From NCBI RefSeq assembly GCF_003945595.2, contig NW_024104367.1, positions 357,617 to 421,616 of the forward strand: a stretch of 64,000 nt of DNA, in the 5' to 3' direction. Origin of the DNA: Pipra filicauda. Lineage: Eukaryota; Chordata; Aves; Passeriformes; Pipridae. The position numbers were made by a program, and so were the translations under genes. The notes beneath the pieces were generated by a model that had not been told where the DNA came from, searched no databases, and saw nothing but the letters and a program-made list of their open reading frames with translations. This document shows, one piece after another, positions 23,754 to 36,518 of this stretch; positions within the stretch are counted from its first letter, which is position 1, and the number at the start of each line of letters is the position of its first letter.

Positions 23754-24012
23754 TGCTTCCTAAACAATATCATCTTGCAATAGCAAAAGCAAAAATTATA
23801 ATTGATAACAATAGTAATTTCATTTTCCTCTTCTGTTATAAATTTGGTGTAGATGCAAGATTTGATAATGAAGCAACAAGGGTAAAAAAGCAGAAAGGTT
23901 CAGGATGTCTTTAGAACAACATCCAGCCAAAGCTGCTGTGGCTGTTTCCTTGGGAATGAAGTGGGGCTGAAGGGGATTGACCAGACGTAAGAGATGTGGT
24001 GAGTTAATGGTG
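23754..24012 (+). repeat. Unclassified 259-bp repeat, copy 2
   Basis: Direct copy of 15686-15944, offset by exactly 8,068 bp with no indels. The 7 substitutions start at 23909; before that 155 bp are identical. Both flanks differ from copy 1, so the duplicated unit is about 259 bp. No CR1 octamers, tRNA-like boxes, LTR termini or open frame are apparent. The high identity implies recent duplication, recent transposition or gene conversion. Confidence 0.9.
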
Positions 24013-26922
24013 AATTCAGTTCTGACACAAAAAATAAGAACAGAATTCTTTATCTGTTCATCTGTCCCTCAGGTCTTCAAAAATGTCATAGGGTGTTGGA
24101 AAGGACCTAGGTATTGTAGGTAAAATATTGCTCTCTAAGTTGCAGGACCCCCTGTGTGTAACAACCAAGGAATTGCTCCTTCCTTGGTAACTAAGACATT
24201 CACAGCCAGGTAAATGTTTGACCCTGAGTTGTCCAAATAGAAATTTCTCCACTCAAAGTAAAACAGTCCCCATCCTTGCTGTGCCTTGTCTTGATCAAAA
24301 AATGGGATAGGAGACCTATGGATGCTCATTATCCAACTCAGTCCTCAAGCCTGCACTGTGGGAGACCATCACGCTGTGATTCCCTGCTGGATGAGACAGG
24401 AACCATGAGAAATATGCACTTTATTTTTTAAAAACCCCCTCTCAGAGATGTCCTCAGCTTGAATGCACACCTGAATTTCCTATTTTCTGAAACCAATCTC
24501 AATTAGATTGAAATATTTTATGGATTAAAGTAGCATGATTTTGGAAGATATATCCTTACCCATGCTGCAAGAATACACAGAATTCTTTTCCTATATTTTT
24601 CCTACAACCGGTTTCTTTCCTTCTGGATCTCACCTGTGCTTGCTCCCTGCATATCCTTGCTGAGCAATGACCATACGTGGCTACAGTTTTGAAAAACTTT
24701 AATTAGACATTCAGGAAGCCATGTCCCATTTTAAGTAATTAAATAAATGGCTTTGGATTTGTGTTTCTACTGTTTTTTTTATCGGTTGTGATTTGTACCG
24801 CTATTGTAATTGCAGATGGTAAAAGAATGAACAAAGCCCTGATTCAAAAGAAAGACAACTACCATATAATCTTTTAACATAATCATAAAGAAGAAAGAGA
24901 GAAAGAAAAGAAAGAAAAGAAGAAAAGAAAGAAAGAGAGAAAGAGTAAGAAAAGAAAGAAAGAAAAAAGTAAAGAAAGAAAAGAAGAAAAGAAAGAAAAG
25001 AAGAAAGAAAAAGAAAGAAAGAAAGAGAAATGGAGAGAAACTAATTGGTAAGTCTTGATTAGTAGATAAGGACTACAAGGTCAGTGTTAGCCTTGAGAAT
25101 CTCATCCTAGGACAGGAACTGCGTTCCCTCTTTCCACGAAAAAGCAGGATTTCCAAACAGCAATGTCCCTTCCCTGTCATTCCTGGCCAGCCTCTTGTTT
25201 TGCAGCCCCACAGATGTAGAATTCCCCTGCTGATCTCCACCAGTTGATTGATTCCCACTGGTTTCCTCTGTCAGTGATACAATGCCCAGGGGAAAGGCAG
25301 CTGCTGCTCTGGCACTACCATGACATGGTCACATACATTTTCTGATTCAACCCAGTGTGCCCAGTTTAGGAACATGGTCCTGCAGGAACATTGTCCAACT
25401 CTGATGCTGATTTGCTGGGCTTTAATTAAAGGAAAAAAAACACAAAAAGAGTTCTTTCAGATCGTTGGGAACACTGTTAATGTGTCTCACTGACACTCCT
25501 TAGATGTTCAACTTCATCTTTCCAATGAAGGAAACTTCCTTGATGTGGCCTAAAATAGCTAATTGTGGATTTCTGACTTCAAAAGGGACCTTATAGGTTT
25601 CCCAATCATTCCCTGTCGTTTTCTAACACAGTGTTTTATCTCAAAAGCTTATAACAAGGCTGGAATAACTCCTCTGATGAAAATTCCACAACCTTCATGG
25701 ACAATTACTTCTAATCCCAGAATGATTGTTTGGTTATGATATTTCTTTTAATGTTACTTCCAAACCCTCATTAGTGGAGTCTCCCTAGTTTTGCACAGCA
25801 TGTTTTGTTCTCTTTATGGGCTCTACTTGACTATAAGAGGTACTTGAGCCCCTCTACACCAAGTCTTTAAGCAATGGCTACATCCTTTCCTCTGAACAGA
25901 GACTGCTCAACCTCTTTTTAATTACTAAAAATCTATATACAAAATTTTCATCTTTATTTCATATCTCTCCTCTCAGTCATCTTCTAAAGAACCATCATTT
26001 TGGGATTGCTTTTGTATTTGGAATCTAACTCTATACTGTTGTATAGATTATTACATTTTCTTATAAGTGCTCCCTTTTGAGTAGGCATATAATTTTTGGG
26101 GGGTATTTGAGGAAGACAAAGGAAGATATTTATTTTTTTTTACTCTTCAATTATTAGATTTTTTATGTGCTCGAAGACTCCTTTAATCACACATAAAGAA
26201 CTCAGGCTGTTTATCTTAAAAAAAAGGACAATCAAAAGGTGACTCTATTATGGTTTAAATATCTCCACAGGGAGAAATACCAGGTAGTAAAGAGATCTTT
26301 AATTTAGTAGATGAAGACAAAACAAGAAACAGATCCAGAGGCAAAAAATACATGAACTCAAATTATAAACAAGATATGAATTCTAAAATATATGAAAAAA
26401 ATTAACATGGACTAAAAATCCCAATGGTCTTGGTGAATGCTCCCTTCTACTGGGCTTTCCAGGCCATATACAAAGTGTGGGTTTTTTTCTGGAAGGCACA
26501 TTTCACAAATATACATTTTGGATTTATCACAGGAGGAACAGGAAAAAATTCTTTGACTTCTACTCTTCAGAAAACCATAGAAGATGTTTTAATAATCCTT
26601 TCAAGCCTCAAAACTTGTGAAATAGTTGATTGACAAGACAATCATGTTGCTATGGATATCAGGAGAAAAACTGAAAACAGCAGGATGGGAACTTAGTTGT
26701 GAGACAGATAGCTAGCTCAGTGTATAAGGGGTCATAGCAAATTTAATTTTCATGTGACACATCCACACACAACCAGTCTTTGCTAACAGGAATATATAGA
26801 AACAACCACACTGAGGAGAAACAAAAATCCTACAGAAGCATATGGGCCATCCTGCTCCCAGATCTCACTCTGGATATGAGTGGGTGGAATTAAAAATAGT
26901 GTAGGACAGATATTAATTCACG
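24013..26922. other. Unique sequence with long purine tract
   Basis: No gene is recognised over 2.9 kb. It holds the GAAA-type tract at 24886-25040. A CATAGGGTGTTGGAAAGGACC-like stretch near 24088 weakly resembles a CR1 3' end but is not convincing. Open frames are 60-69 codons without motifs. Confidence 0.5.
24886..25040 (+). repeat. Long purine tract (GAAA/AAGAA)n
   Basis: About 155 bp of almost pure A/G on the plus strand, built from GAAA, AAGAA and GAGA units and broken by single T residues near 24945, 24970 and 25031. Long polypurine tracts can form triplex (H-DNA) and stall replication. Confidence 0.95.
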
Positions 26923-27350
26923 TACAGAACAGCCCAGGTTGGAAGGGACCTCAAAAAAACCATCTGGTCCAAGTTTTCATGGGAAAGGAGGCCTAGATGG
27001 GATCATCTCCTGTCCTGTCCCATCACATCCTGAAAACCCTAAGTGATGGGGCTGCACCACATCCCTCAGGAGGTTGTTTTGTTGACTGATTGTTCTCACT
27101 GTAAAAACTTTCTCCCTTATATCAAGACTAAACCTCTCCCAGCACAGTTTGTACCCATTGCCCCTTGTCTCCTCCTCATGAACAGAAAGCCTCTGTTCCC
27201 TTTGAGCCACCCTTTAAGTACTGGGATTTTGTGATGAGGTCTCCCTGAGCTTTCTCTTCTCCATAGGGAAGAGACCCAACTCCTTTAGTATTTCCCCACA
27301 GAACAGGCTCTCCAGTCCTTTGATTATCTTTCCTGCCTGTTGCACTGCTT
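26923..27350 (-). mobile_element. CR1 fragment, group E
   Basis: Minus-strand CR1 of a distinct type. The 3' end reads GTACAGAACAGCCCAGGTTG, then GGAAGGGACCTCAAAAAAAC. It continues with GATGGGGCTGCACCACATCC, TTGTACCCATTGCCCCTTGT and GAGGTCTCCCTGAGCTTTCT, ending near CCTGCCTGTTGCACTGC. The terminal octamers are degraded, suggesting an old copy. Confidence 0.87.
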
Positions 27351-28350
27351 TTCCTGTTTCCTTCAATGCCAAAGTTCTCAGCTAGATTGCATTTTCTGCA
27401 GAAGAATGATTTTAATTTTGCTGTAGAAGTCTCGCTCTGTTGATCTCAGCCCCACATGGTAATTTCTCAAGATTCTTTTGAATGCTATCCCATCCTTTTA
27501 AATCTTTTAATTACCTCTTTCTTTCTAATGCCTGAAGTACTTTTCCTACAGCATCTTCTGCATTCCTAGTGAAAATACTGAATATGTAAAATCCAGCAAC
27601 ACTTGTTACTTGATTTCTTCCCTAAATTCCTCACATCATTACAGCAGCTGCACATCCATTTTGTAGTAGTTACAAGGGAAGTGCATATTCCCCATGTGGA
27701 AAACTTCATTAGGATTCTGGGAATGAAGGTGTGTTTTCCAGGTGTGTTCCTCTCTACTTGGTCAGTCAGACATATTTTACTAAAACTGACAAGGAGAAAG
27801 ATCAAACTTTTTACTGAAGATGGTTAAGAGTGAAGTGCATTGGGATCTGAATAACAGCAAGTTCTTGAATGAAGCTGCAGTTTTGTGTGCTGATCCTGTA
27901 AATATTCCCCTTTCATTCAATATTAAAGAAGAACCTGGATAAATCAGGAGCCTCCCCAGACTTAGGATGTTATGTTGCCATAACATGCAAAGAGGTTACA
28001 TGTTTTTCCTTATGAAGTGTACAAAGGCAGTTACTGTAGGAGAAATGAGCCAATAATGGTCTTAGTTTGTCTTTATTTCCTTTTTTCCCCTTTGGCAAAT
28101 GTCCCATAGAAAGAAATTCAAACTGACTCAGTTGAAGTTACTTCCTAAATTGGTCACATGCAATTTTATATATTCAGTTTCCCCTTGCTCTGCTTTGCTC
28201 ACTCTGTAGCTCCTTCTGACCCTACAAAGGAAAAACAAAATTGAAACCCATGATACTCAGGCCACAAGCTCACGACAAAAACCCAGGGCTCTAACCCTTC
28301 CTTTTCCCACTTTTACAAGTTTGATCCTTCTGGTAGCTGCTGTCTCACCA
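27351..28350. other. Unique sequence
   Basis: No gene or repeat is recognised. Open frames of 68-79 codons on both strands (27566-27986) have no domain. Confidence 0.5.
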
Positions 28351-28560
28351 AATCATAGAATCATAGAATCCTTAAGGTTGGAAAAAGCCATCAAGTCCAA
28401 CCTTTAACAGAATATCAAGCCCCATGCCCACTAAACCGTATCTCAATTTGCCACATCTACTCGTTTTTTGAACACTTCTGGGGATGGTGATGCCACCACT
28501 TCCCTGGGGTGCCTTTTCCAGTGCTTAATGATCCCTGGAACACCACTATAAATGAAGAAA
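28351..28560 (-). mobile_element. CR1 fragment, group B
   Basis: Starts AATCATAGAATCATAGAATC with two octamers, then CCTTAAGGTTGGAAAAAGCC and TCAAGTCCAACCTTTAACAG. It continues to GGGGATGGTGATGCCACCAC and stops near AATGAAGAAACTC. Same group as 14815 and 36812. Confidence 0.92.
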
Positions 28561-30334
28561 CTCTGTTTGCAGGTTCACTTCTATCTCACAGGATATTTTG
28601 CTGCTGTTGTCAATTATTTGGGACAAAAAACTCCAGGGTGCAAGATCTACAAGTGGACTCAGCAGCAGTGCACTGGTTCCTGCTTAACCTGCTGGATCAA
28701 AATACTGCAGGACAAGAGGATATTATTATGAGGATTCATGCATGTTAAACATGCAACAGGAGCATAACAACACCTCTGAGTCCATGCAATTATTGCAGTG
28801 TAAGCACAGAAAACATTGCTTACAGAAATGGCCACCTGCAGCTCTGACTTGCTCTGGTATTTACCCAATTTGCAGTAAGAAAGGCACTCACTGTGCATTA
28901 ACCTCTCCCAGGACGTCATGAACAGGTTCCTCCTGAATAACTGTGTAGCTCTGAAAAAATTGGTCTTGGAGTGCCTGTAGCAATAGATATATTCATCACA
29001 AAAGCACTACCAAAATGCTGTATTAACACTTCTCTAAGACTCTGAGAAAGTGGGAGTCTTCATAATTCAATTGTATTTGCAAACACAATCTAGCTACAGA
29101 AGAAGGAATATAGATTACTCATCCCAAGGGAGAGAGTCATTTTCTCTGGGGGCTAATGAGGAAATGCTCTACACTCAGCAGATTATTTTTCTAAGTTAGT
29201 TACACTCAAAAAAAAAAATTTAGTATTTAATTTAGTATTAAATGAGAGGCAAGATGCTTCTCAACATATCAGACACATGTAATATGTTTTCTACAGACCC
29301 ACATTGTAATACAGATTTAATTAATGTTTATTTGTTTGCAGAAGTGTTCCTATCATTTATTTTAATGGCATCCATCATGGAAAACCATCTGCTATTCACA
29401 GGGTTGTTATTTATATTTTTATTATGATTCCATACAAATGTAGGATTATCAAATAATTGGCTATCAGATGTTAAAAATTATTTATTTCCTCTTAATTTAT
29501 TTGAAAAGGAACCTGTTCAAGACCTGATAATCTCTACCTATTTCAGGTTCTGGATTTAACTAATCTAAGGCCTAAAAGGGGAAAAATTAATAATTTTAAT
29601 TTCTCCTAATTAATATACAGATAACATGGGCACAACTCCAATAGGAATTTGGAATTGCAGCAAAAATTTCTACACACCTTCCTCCCTAGAGAAATTCAGC
29701 ATTTCAGGCTGGCTACTGAGGCTCCCTCATGCCACAGAGGTGTATTTAGACTCCTAGAATCATATAAGAAGAAGGTAGAGTATAAAACTGGTAGCTCCCT
29801 AAGCTACACCTTCAAATACACATCAGAACTGTAGGAATTGCATAACTTGGTCTCCTACAGCCCTTGTACATATTTTCAGGAATGTGACACATCATTTTCT
29901 TCTCCCAGGTAAAAGATACAATTGTGCAGACACTTCTATGGTGATGATAACAAAGATTTTCAGAATAAAATGTGTCCCAAGAAGCATTTCCAGCCACAGG
30001 ATCTGTTGGGGTTGTCTGTGCAGCAGGAGAGTTGGCTCAGCACTGAAGCAACACACATCCAATGTGAGCATTAACAACAGGCAGCAGATGACACAAGAAA
30101 CCTTCTTGTACTGTGGGGAGAAAGACACAATATCCAAGATCTCATTTCTGCTTCTAATGTTGTAAATTTTTATTCACTTTTCACTGGAACAGGTTCTTGT
30201 GTAATGCAGGGAAGACCTACCTGAGTGCAGATATTAGTGTGTGAGATGTCAGACATGTCCTTTTATCTACAGAGATATGTCTGGGTGTGCATTCCAGTCC
30301 TTTTTTTTAAAGGTCTAAGTCTGGTCTGCAGCTT
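28561..30334. other. Unique AT-rich sequence
   Basis: A 15-bp near-palindrome (GCATGTT, A, AACATGC) lies at 28740-28754. 29210-29245 and 29575-29622 are rich in TTAATTA-type motifs. Open frames of 60-93 codons show no domain. No gene is recognised. Confidence 0.45.
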
Positions 30335-30656
30335 CCTTGTAAGGGGAAGAGGAGGGGCAGGCACTGATCTTTATTCTGTAGGGACCAGGGACAGCACCCG
30401 AGGGAATGGCCTGAAGTTGTGTCAGGGTGGTTTAGGTTGGATATTAGGAAAAGGTTCTTCCCCCAGGGGGTGGTTAGGCATTGAACAGGCTCCCCAGGGC
30501 AGTGGGCACAGCACTAAGGCTGCCAGAGCTCCAGGAGTGTTTGGACAACACCCTCAGGCACCTGGTGGGATTCTGGGAGTGTCCTGTGCAGGGTCAGGAG
30601 TTGGACTTGATGATCCTTGCGGGTCTCTTCCAACTCAGGATATTCTGTGATTCTAG
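30335..30656 (+). mobile_element. CR1 fragment, group C
   Basis: Sense CR1 with GGGACCAGGGACAGCACCCG, GGTTTAGGTTGGATATTAGG and CAGGAGTGTTTGGACAACAC, then TTGGACTTGATGATCCTTGC. It ends in CTCAGGATATTCTGTGATTC. It is GC-richer than its flanks, and a 141-codon frame across it is fortuitous. Confidence 0.93.
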
Positions 30657-30847
30657 GAATGAACTGGAGAGGCACAGCTGGTTTGTGATATGGAAGGTTT
30701 CCATGCGTTGTTCAAAAGTAGTCTTGGAAATCTTGAATACCAACTGCAAAATCTAGTCACGTGCAATTATCACAAATAAAAAGCCTAGAGTAACTCACAG
30801 GTTATTTATTTCTGTTTGAAAAAGACACAGCAAAAGAACAAGGGAGA

Positions 30848-30972
30848 AGGCCAGGCTGGATGGGGCTCTGAACAACCTGATCTAGTGGAAGGTGTCCCTG
30901 CCCATGGCAGGGAGGTTTGAACAAGATGATCTTAAATGTCCCTTCCAACCCAAACCGTTCTGTGATTCTATG
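30848..30972 (+). mobile_element. CR1 3' fragment, group A
   Basis: Sense tail: GGCCAGGCTGGATGGGGCTC, GATCTAGTGGAAGGTGTCCC, then CCTTCCAACCCAAACCGTTC and TGTGATTCTATGA. It lies about 190 bp from another sense CR1 of a different group, so these are separate insertions. Confidence 0.94.
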
Positions 30973-32007
30973 AAAATATGAACTCTGCCAGAGAGAGCAC
31001 TGCAGGCATTGTTGTGAAAATGCCAGACTGTGTGGAACAATGATAACCAAGAAGTCCTTAGTGGCTCTGGGTTTCTTACAACCTCACTCATCTGGAGAAT
31101 CTTCTTGGAATTTCCTCCTGGGTTATTTTGTCTTTTACAGCTTGGATTGTGCACAGTTCATCCCAAACAAAGACTATCCCTCCAGGCAAAGGCTTTGCTC
31201 AGAGGCAGGAATGTAAACTGAGGCTGCAGGTTCTTCTGTAACTGTCCTACCTAAAGAAAAACATTTCTTCCTCCTCATTGTGTTTTAATCCTACAGTGAT
31301 AAGGAATAGCATTTCTGATTCCTATTTTGTTCATTAACTCTTTTGCAACTGAGGGATAAGTGAAGTCTAAAGACAGTGAGATGAGCAAAAAAATCCTAAA
31401 GCAACATGCTTTTTTTTCTGTACAATTTCTACTTGAATAAATGTGATTTTTTCATCTCTCTGTTACAGGAATTTTGCAGGATTTCTTGTAAGAAAAGCCT
31501 GAACTTCAAGTTTCCCATGACCACAGTAGCCTAGACCTCAATCAGATACTGAGCCTCTGTTTGCACTAATGAAACAATAGACTGGAGGTTCTAAATCCCA
31601 TTGGGAGTCTGGATTTAACAGTTTGAGTACTGATCTGTGATAATCTTTTCTAACAGCTTGGAGCTTGGTCATATCTTAGTGGCCTGGAGGATAGAAAACA
31701 CCAACTTAGACCTTTTTTCAAAAGTCTGTATGAATTTTTCTATTTTTCTGTTTTGAATTACATTTTTTTATTCCATCATTTTAGGTGATAACTGAATGTT
31801 CTCTTCTGGTTTTTTCTTTTTTTTTGTTTTGAACGCAAAATATTTCAAGTTTTTCAAACAAAAGCAGAAATAATAATAATATTAATATTAGATTTTTAAT
31901 GTTGCCCAACTCTCAATCAGCTCCTTAGGGAGTGGGATGTTACACCTTTGATAAAAAGCTGCAGGAGTAAATAGTCATTCGGGAGCTGGACTGACAGGTT
32001 AAAACTC
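30973..32007. other. Unique AT-rich sequence
   Basis: No gene is recognised. T-rich runs lie near 31725-31825 and an (AAT)n-like stretch near 31869-31889. Confidence 0.5.
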
Positions 32008-32057
32008 AGATGTGACCCTTCTGGGTCCCTTCCAACTCAGGATATTCTATGATTTTT
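32008..32057 (+). mobile_element. Very short CR1 3' end, group C
   Basis: About 50 bp: GTGACCCTTCTGGGTCCCTT, CCAACTCAGGATATTCTATG, ATTTTTGAG. It matches the end of the copy at 30335-30656. Extremely 5'-truncated. Confidence 0.75.
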
Positions 32058-34097
32058 GAGCAGTAAGGAACTGGGAGAAACTGAAACAAAAATAAGTTGA
32101 AGTCCAAGGAAAGTCAAAGGACAGCTTGCTGTTGACCTAATAATAAATCATAAATGGATCTTTCTACCTACACTTTAAATAAATATTCTGTATATTACTC
32201 CCGGGGTTCTGAGAATGATTAATCAAGACTTAATGCTCTGATGGTGTGGCTGATGTATTTAATCACTAAAGCAGAATAACAAAATGCAATCAATATTGTA
32301 ATGGGGTTTTTTTTAGCCCTCTAGATACAAGCTACCAGCCAGTTTAGAGGGTAAAGGAGGGGATGTTCTGCTTCAGTACCTCATTTGCTGTGTTTCTGAA
32401 CAACATTATTTTTTTCCTATATAGTGCATATTTCAAAATCAAACTCAGAGATCCTCTCAAATTAATGCTGCGAAGAAAAATATTTTGATCAATAATTACT
32501 TTTTGGTTTATGAGTTTTTTGTGGGATACCGTTATCTCTCCAATATATCTGTTTTCCTTCATAAAGACATTTCTCAGTGGTCTCTGGAAGAAATGGGATG
32601 AGGAATTCAGTGCTTAAAAGAAGATACAGCAGCCTTTCAGTCACTGATTTTATTATCAGAAAAATTAAATGAAATCACTTCTTTCTTTTCAGAGGATTTT
32701 ACTGGTAAATTTACTGCCCCACTGTAAATTTCCTATGTGTGAAACTACTCCAATGATGATGATGATAATAATAATAATAAGAAGAAATTATAATGTTAAA
32801 AAGCCATTTTGTAAATATTTTATAAAGACACAGGATTAATGCTACTTCCTGAGCAGAACTGTTGAGGAAAGCAGGAGAGTAATTTCAGGAGATCCTTAAG
32901 AACCCATCATCCCAAACTGGAATATTAAGTGCAATTCCTTTCTGTCTGAGAACAAGATCCCAGCAGCAGCATAGTGACTGAGGAGATAAAGAGAGTTATC
33001 AGTGCAAAGAACTCCCCAATCAATAACAGAATAAAAACTGTTGTGCTTCTCTGCTCAGTGAACAACCACTTACAACATATCAGGGAATAAAGCACTGTAA
33101 TAAGATCCATATAAATAAAATGGCCACCTAAAAACCCTTGTGTCTAACTAGTCTTTCCTCTTAAAAAGATGCACTCTGATGAAATTTAAGTGAAATGTAA
33201 AATACACTATATATGTTCAGAGGAACTGTGAGGTCTGATTGCCTCTAGTTCTACCACGTGGATCTCCAGTGTCTGTTGAGATGATTGATCTCACAGTATG
33301 TTGAGAACCTTAACTTGGGTCTCTCACCAAGTTCAATAACCCATTTTCATTAAAATTTTTGATATTTTTTACCTTCATGAGCTACATCTTCCTGATGAAT
33401 AAGCAGAGTAAAGCATCATTAGCGTGAAGTGACAGACAACATCGTAAATTCTCTTCAGAAAGAAGGTGGGAAAGTATTTCTTCGCAGGTGTACTTGGCTC
33501 AGTCTCCCTACCCAGGGAGTGGAGTCACTAAATTGAAGGCAGATTAAGGAAACCAGACTCTTTTACATGGAAAATTGTTGGCCATTTGCAGTTTCCTGCT
33601 AACTGGGAACAAATAAGTCAGGGAGCTCCCAGAGCTGCAGGGAATGGAGGCAGAAAGGCTGAAGAAGTTTTTCAGGAGAAAGTAGAAAATGTCCTGATGG
33701 GTAAAACGAAGAGAACACAGTTTCACAGTCATTTCTGAAGAGTCTCTCTCACCTTTTCGAGACTGAGCTGAGCTATTGTTGTGCCAAGTCCAGACCTGTG
33801 GCAGGTAAGAACTGGTATATTTGCCTAAAATTCTTGATAATATCTGTCTGCTTATTGAAAAAATGATCTGGATATTTCTTTAAATGCTGAACCATTTCAT
33901 ATACAGGGAATGGTCCTGGGAGCTCTCCAGTGAGAGAGACCAGATGCTGCTGCTGCAAGGCTGGTGGCTGCTTCAAAACCATTCAGGAACCAGGCACCTC
34001 TTAGTTTTCGCGATAAAAGGGAGCCCAAAGGAAAGTTTAAGTTTTGGATACAGTCTCTAAGTATCCAGCCATTTCTGAGTTCATGTTAAATATTTTC
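32058..34097. other. Unique AT-rich sequence
   Basis: A trinucleotide repeat lies at 32753-32780. 33460-33535 weakly resembles a sense CR1 (CCCAGGGAGTGGAGTCAC) but is too diverged to call. No gene is recognised. Confidence 0.45.
32753..32780 (+). repeat. (ATG)n grading into (AAT)n
   Basis: Four to five ATG units followed by five ATA/AAT units, perfect in phase. Confidence 0.9.
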
Positions 34098-34540
34098 GGA
34101 GAATCAAAGAATGGTTTATGTTGGAAAAGACTTCCAAGATCTTCATCAATCCAGCACTGCCAAGTCCACCCCTAAACCATGCCCCCAAGTGTCACATCTT
34201 TTAAATACCTCCAGGGACAGTGATTCCACCACTTCCCTGGGCAGCCTGCTCCCATATCTGACAATTCTTTTGATGAAGAATTTTTCCCCAATATCCCATT
34301 TAAATCTCCCTTGTGCAATTTGAGGCCTTTTCCTCTTGTCCTGTCCCTTTGCTACATGGGAGAAGAGGCCAACCCCCACCTATCTACATCCTCCTTTCAG
34401 GGAGATGGAGAGAGCAGAAAGGTCCCCCTGAGCCTCCTTTTCTCCAGGCTAAACACTTCCAGTTGCCTCAGCTGCTCCTCACAGGACTTGTGCTCCAGAC
34501 CCTTCCCCAGCTTCATTGCCCTTCTTCGGACATGCATTTT
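34098..34540 (-). mobile_element. CR1 fragment, group B
   Basis: Minus-strand CR1 beginning GAGAATCAAAGAATGGTTTA, then TGTTGGAAAAGACTTCCAAG. Landmarks are GACAGTGATTCCACCACTTC, TTGAGGCCTTTTCCTCTTGT, GAGCCTCCTTTTCTCCAGGC and ACAGGACTTGTGCTCCAGAC. It ends near CTTCGGACATGCA. Same span and group as 14815-15290. Confidence 0.92.
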
Positions 34541-36518
34541 TTTTGCTCCATTCATGAACCTATAGAGCCATAATTCAATTTTAGGAGTGAAAACAACTGA
34601 TGCAAACCTGATTTCATCCACATCACAGACCAAAATAACATATATCAGTGAATAAGCAACAAATACATACAAACAGCCAGTGTTTGTAGTATCATGGAAG
34701 GCAAAGATTGAAATATCCAAAACACTGTGGTCCTGCTGATACAAATTCTGGAAAGCTGTGCTTTCACTCCTGGGAATTTGGAGGGATATTATCTTCATAC
34801 ATAATTACTTCCTTACAATTTTAACTATTTTTATATTTTTTCCTAATGGTTAAAATAATTTCATTCAATGATAAAAGACATGGATGTTTATGAGCTTTAA
34901 AAAATTACTCTCTCCATGCATCCAACAGGGAATTCTCCACTATCTATTGGGCTCTGTGTTCACCAAAAGCTAAAGAGCTCTCTAGAGTAAAACAAAGGCC
35001 TGTAACAAAATTTGGGAGCAACAGGACTGAACCTTAAACAAATACACCAAATTATTATCAGTGGTTTTTTCAATAAAGCTTCAGTAATAAAGACATGGAC
35101 TAGATAATGCTTTTGAGGTTCTTTCAAAGAACCCCAAAAACCTTTTCTGAATTTCCTTTAATTCACATGTCACCAGATGGAAGTGGCCACTGGCCCTTGT
35201 GATGGACATTTAAATTCTACGTTAAATGGCAAGTCTAACAAGATTTCTTTCATAATTTTATTGCACTAAATGTAAAGTGAACTCACTCAGGGTAGTCGGG
35301 TTGTATCTCCTTTTAAAGCAACAAATACAATAGACAAACTTTTTGTTTGTTTGTTTTCCTAATGTTAGCTGATACTACCATTTTAAGAAGTAGAAACAAG
35401 TTAAACCTGACAGATAGAAAAGGTTTTGCCTGTCTTCTGCATTTATGAGCTCTTGCATCCCAGGTATAACTAATGCTGTTGATAAAACTGAGCTGAAAAT
35501 ACAATTTTTGCCACTCAGCAGCTAAAATAGCTAATATTGGGATCTATAAAAACACCCTACAAAGTCACTGGGATGTTTAGTTCACTATTTACTGTCTTAG
35601 AAGGCAGAGTAATGTCCAGGGAACAGCTGCATGTGTAGGTGTAGAGCACTTCAGAAATACTTCAACCAAGCATAGACAGCTGGTTATCACAAACCTATTT
35701 CAATATACAGAAGAAAAAATATGTTGTTGGAAGTCAGTGTGTCTGCATTTATTCTAGACCTGTGATTTGACCTGTTGGTGATCATTGACTACTTTGCTTC
35801 CATCAGCTTTAGAAATATAAAAAGCAAAACAGAGATGAAAGAGAAATTTAAAAGCTATGAGTGTATTTTATGAGACACTCAGAAAATTATTGTTCAAGAA
35901 AGGCCACACTGATTATTAGCCAGCCTGGGCTGACAGAAAAAATGAAAGTTAGATACACAAGGATGAGAATTTGTAGGTAAACATAGAAATACATATAGAA
36001 ACCAATGGAATGAGGAAAGAATTCTATCAATCAATATAATTCAGAAGCTAGAAAATGGATAAATGGTAAGGAAAACAAAATACTCAGGGAAACATTGGAT
36101 TAGAAGAACTGTAGACTAAGTATGATCCAATCTTATATGTACCAGAAACCAAAATAAGTTTAAACAGTAATAGATCCTTTATGAATGAAAGTGGTAGAAC
36201 TTGTGGTAAAAATAAAGAACTATTTGGAAAATAACTAAATAAAGTAGACAGCAGTTAAGGATGGCAAAGGATACACTGTTCCACTGCAGCAGTGGCTGGA
36301 GTGGATGCTCAGTGGCTCTTGGAAACCCTGGCAGGCCCTAAAAAAATAACTAAAAAGTTTTTAAAGAGGTATCTGAGAAGTCCACTGAAAAGTTCCTGTG
36401 TGTTTTCAGCAAAACCTGGGGCAACACACTAGTCAGGGCTGTTGCTGAGGATGGTCTGTGGGATCCAAGGAAATACTCAGTCCTTGTGTCACCACATGGC
36501 CCCACAAATGGCTAATTC
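34541..36518. other. Unique AT-rich sequence
   Basis: Nearly 2 kb with no gene or repeat recognised. A minus-strand 133-codon frame at 34397-34798 is half CR1 and not a gene. Confidence 0.5.

Noticed and set aside
24085..24115. Possible CR1 3' end (TGTTGGAAAGGACC)
   Set aside because: Similarity limited to about 15 bases and the continuation does not follow any CR1 group.
30225..30650. 141-codon plus-strand open frame
   Set aside because: Runs through the 3' non-coding region of a CR1 copy and has no protein similarity I recognise.
33460..33535. Possible diverged sense CR1 (CCCAGGGAGTGGAGTCAC)
   Set aside because: Only a short patch resembles CR1, with no octamers or neighbouring landmarks.
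34397..34798. 133-codon minus-strand open frame
   Set aside because: Its C-terminal part is CR1 3' sequence; the remainder has no domain.
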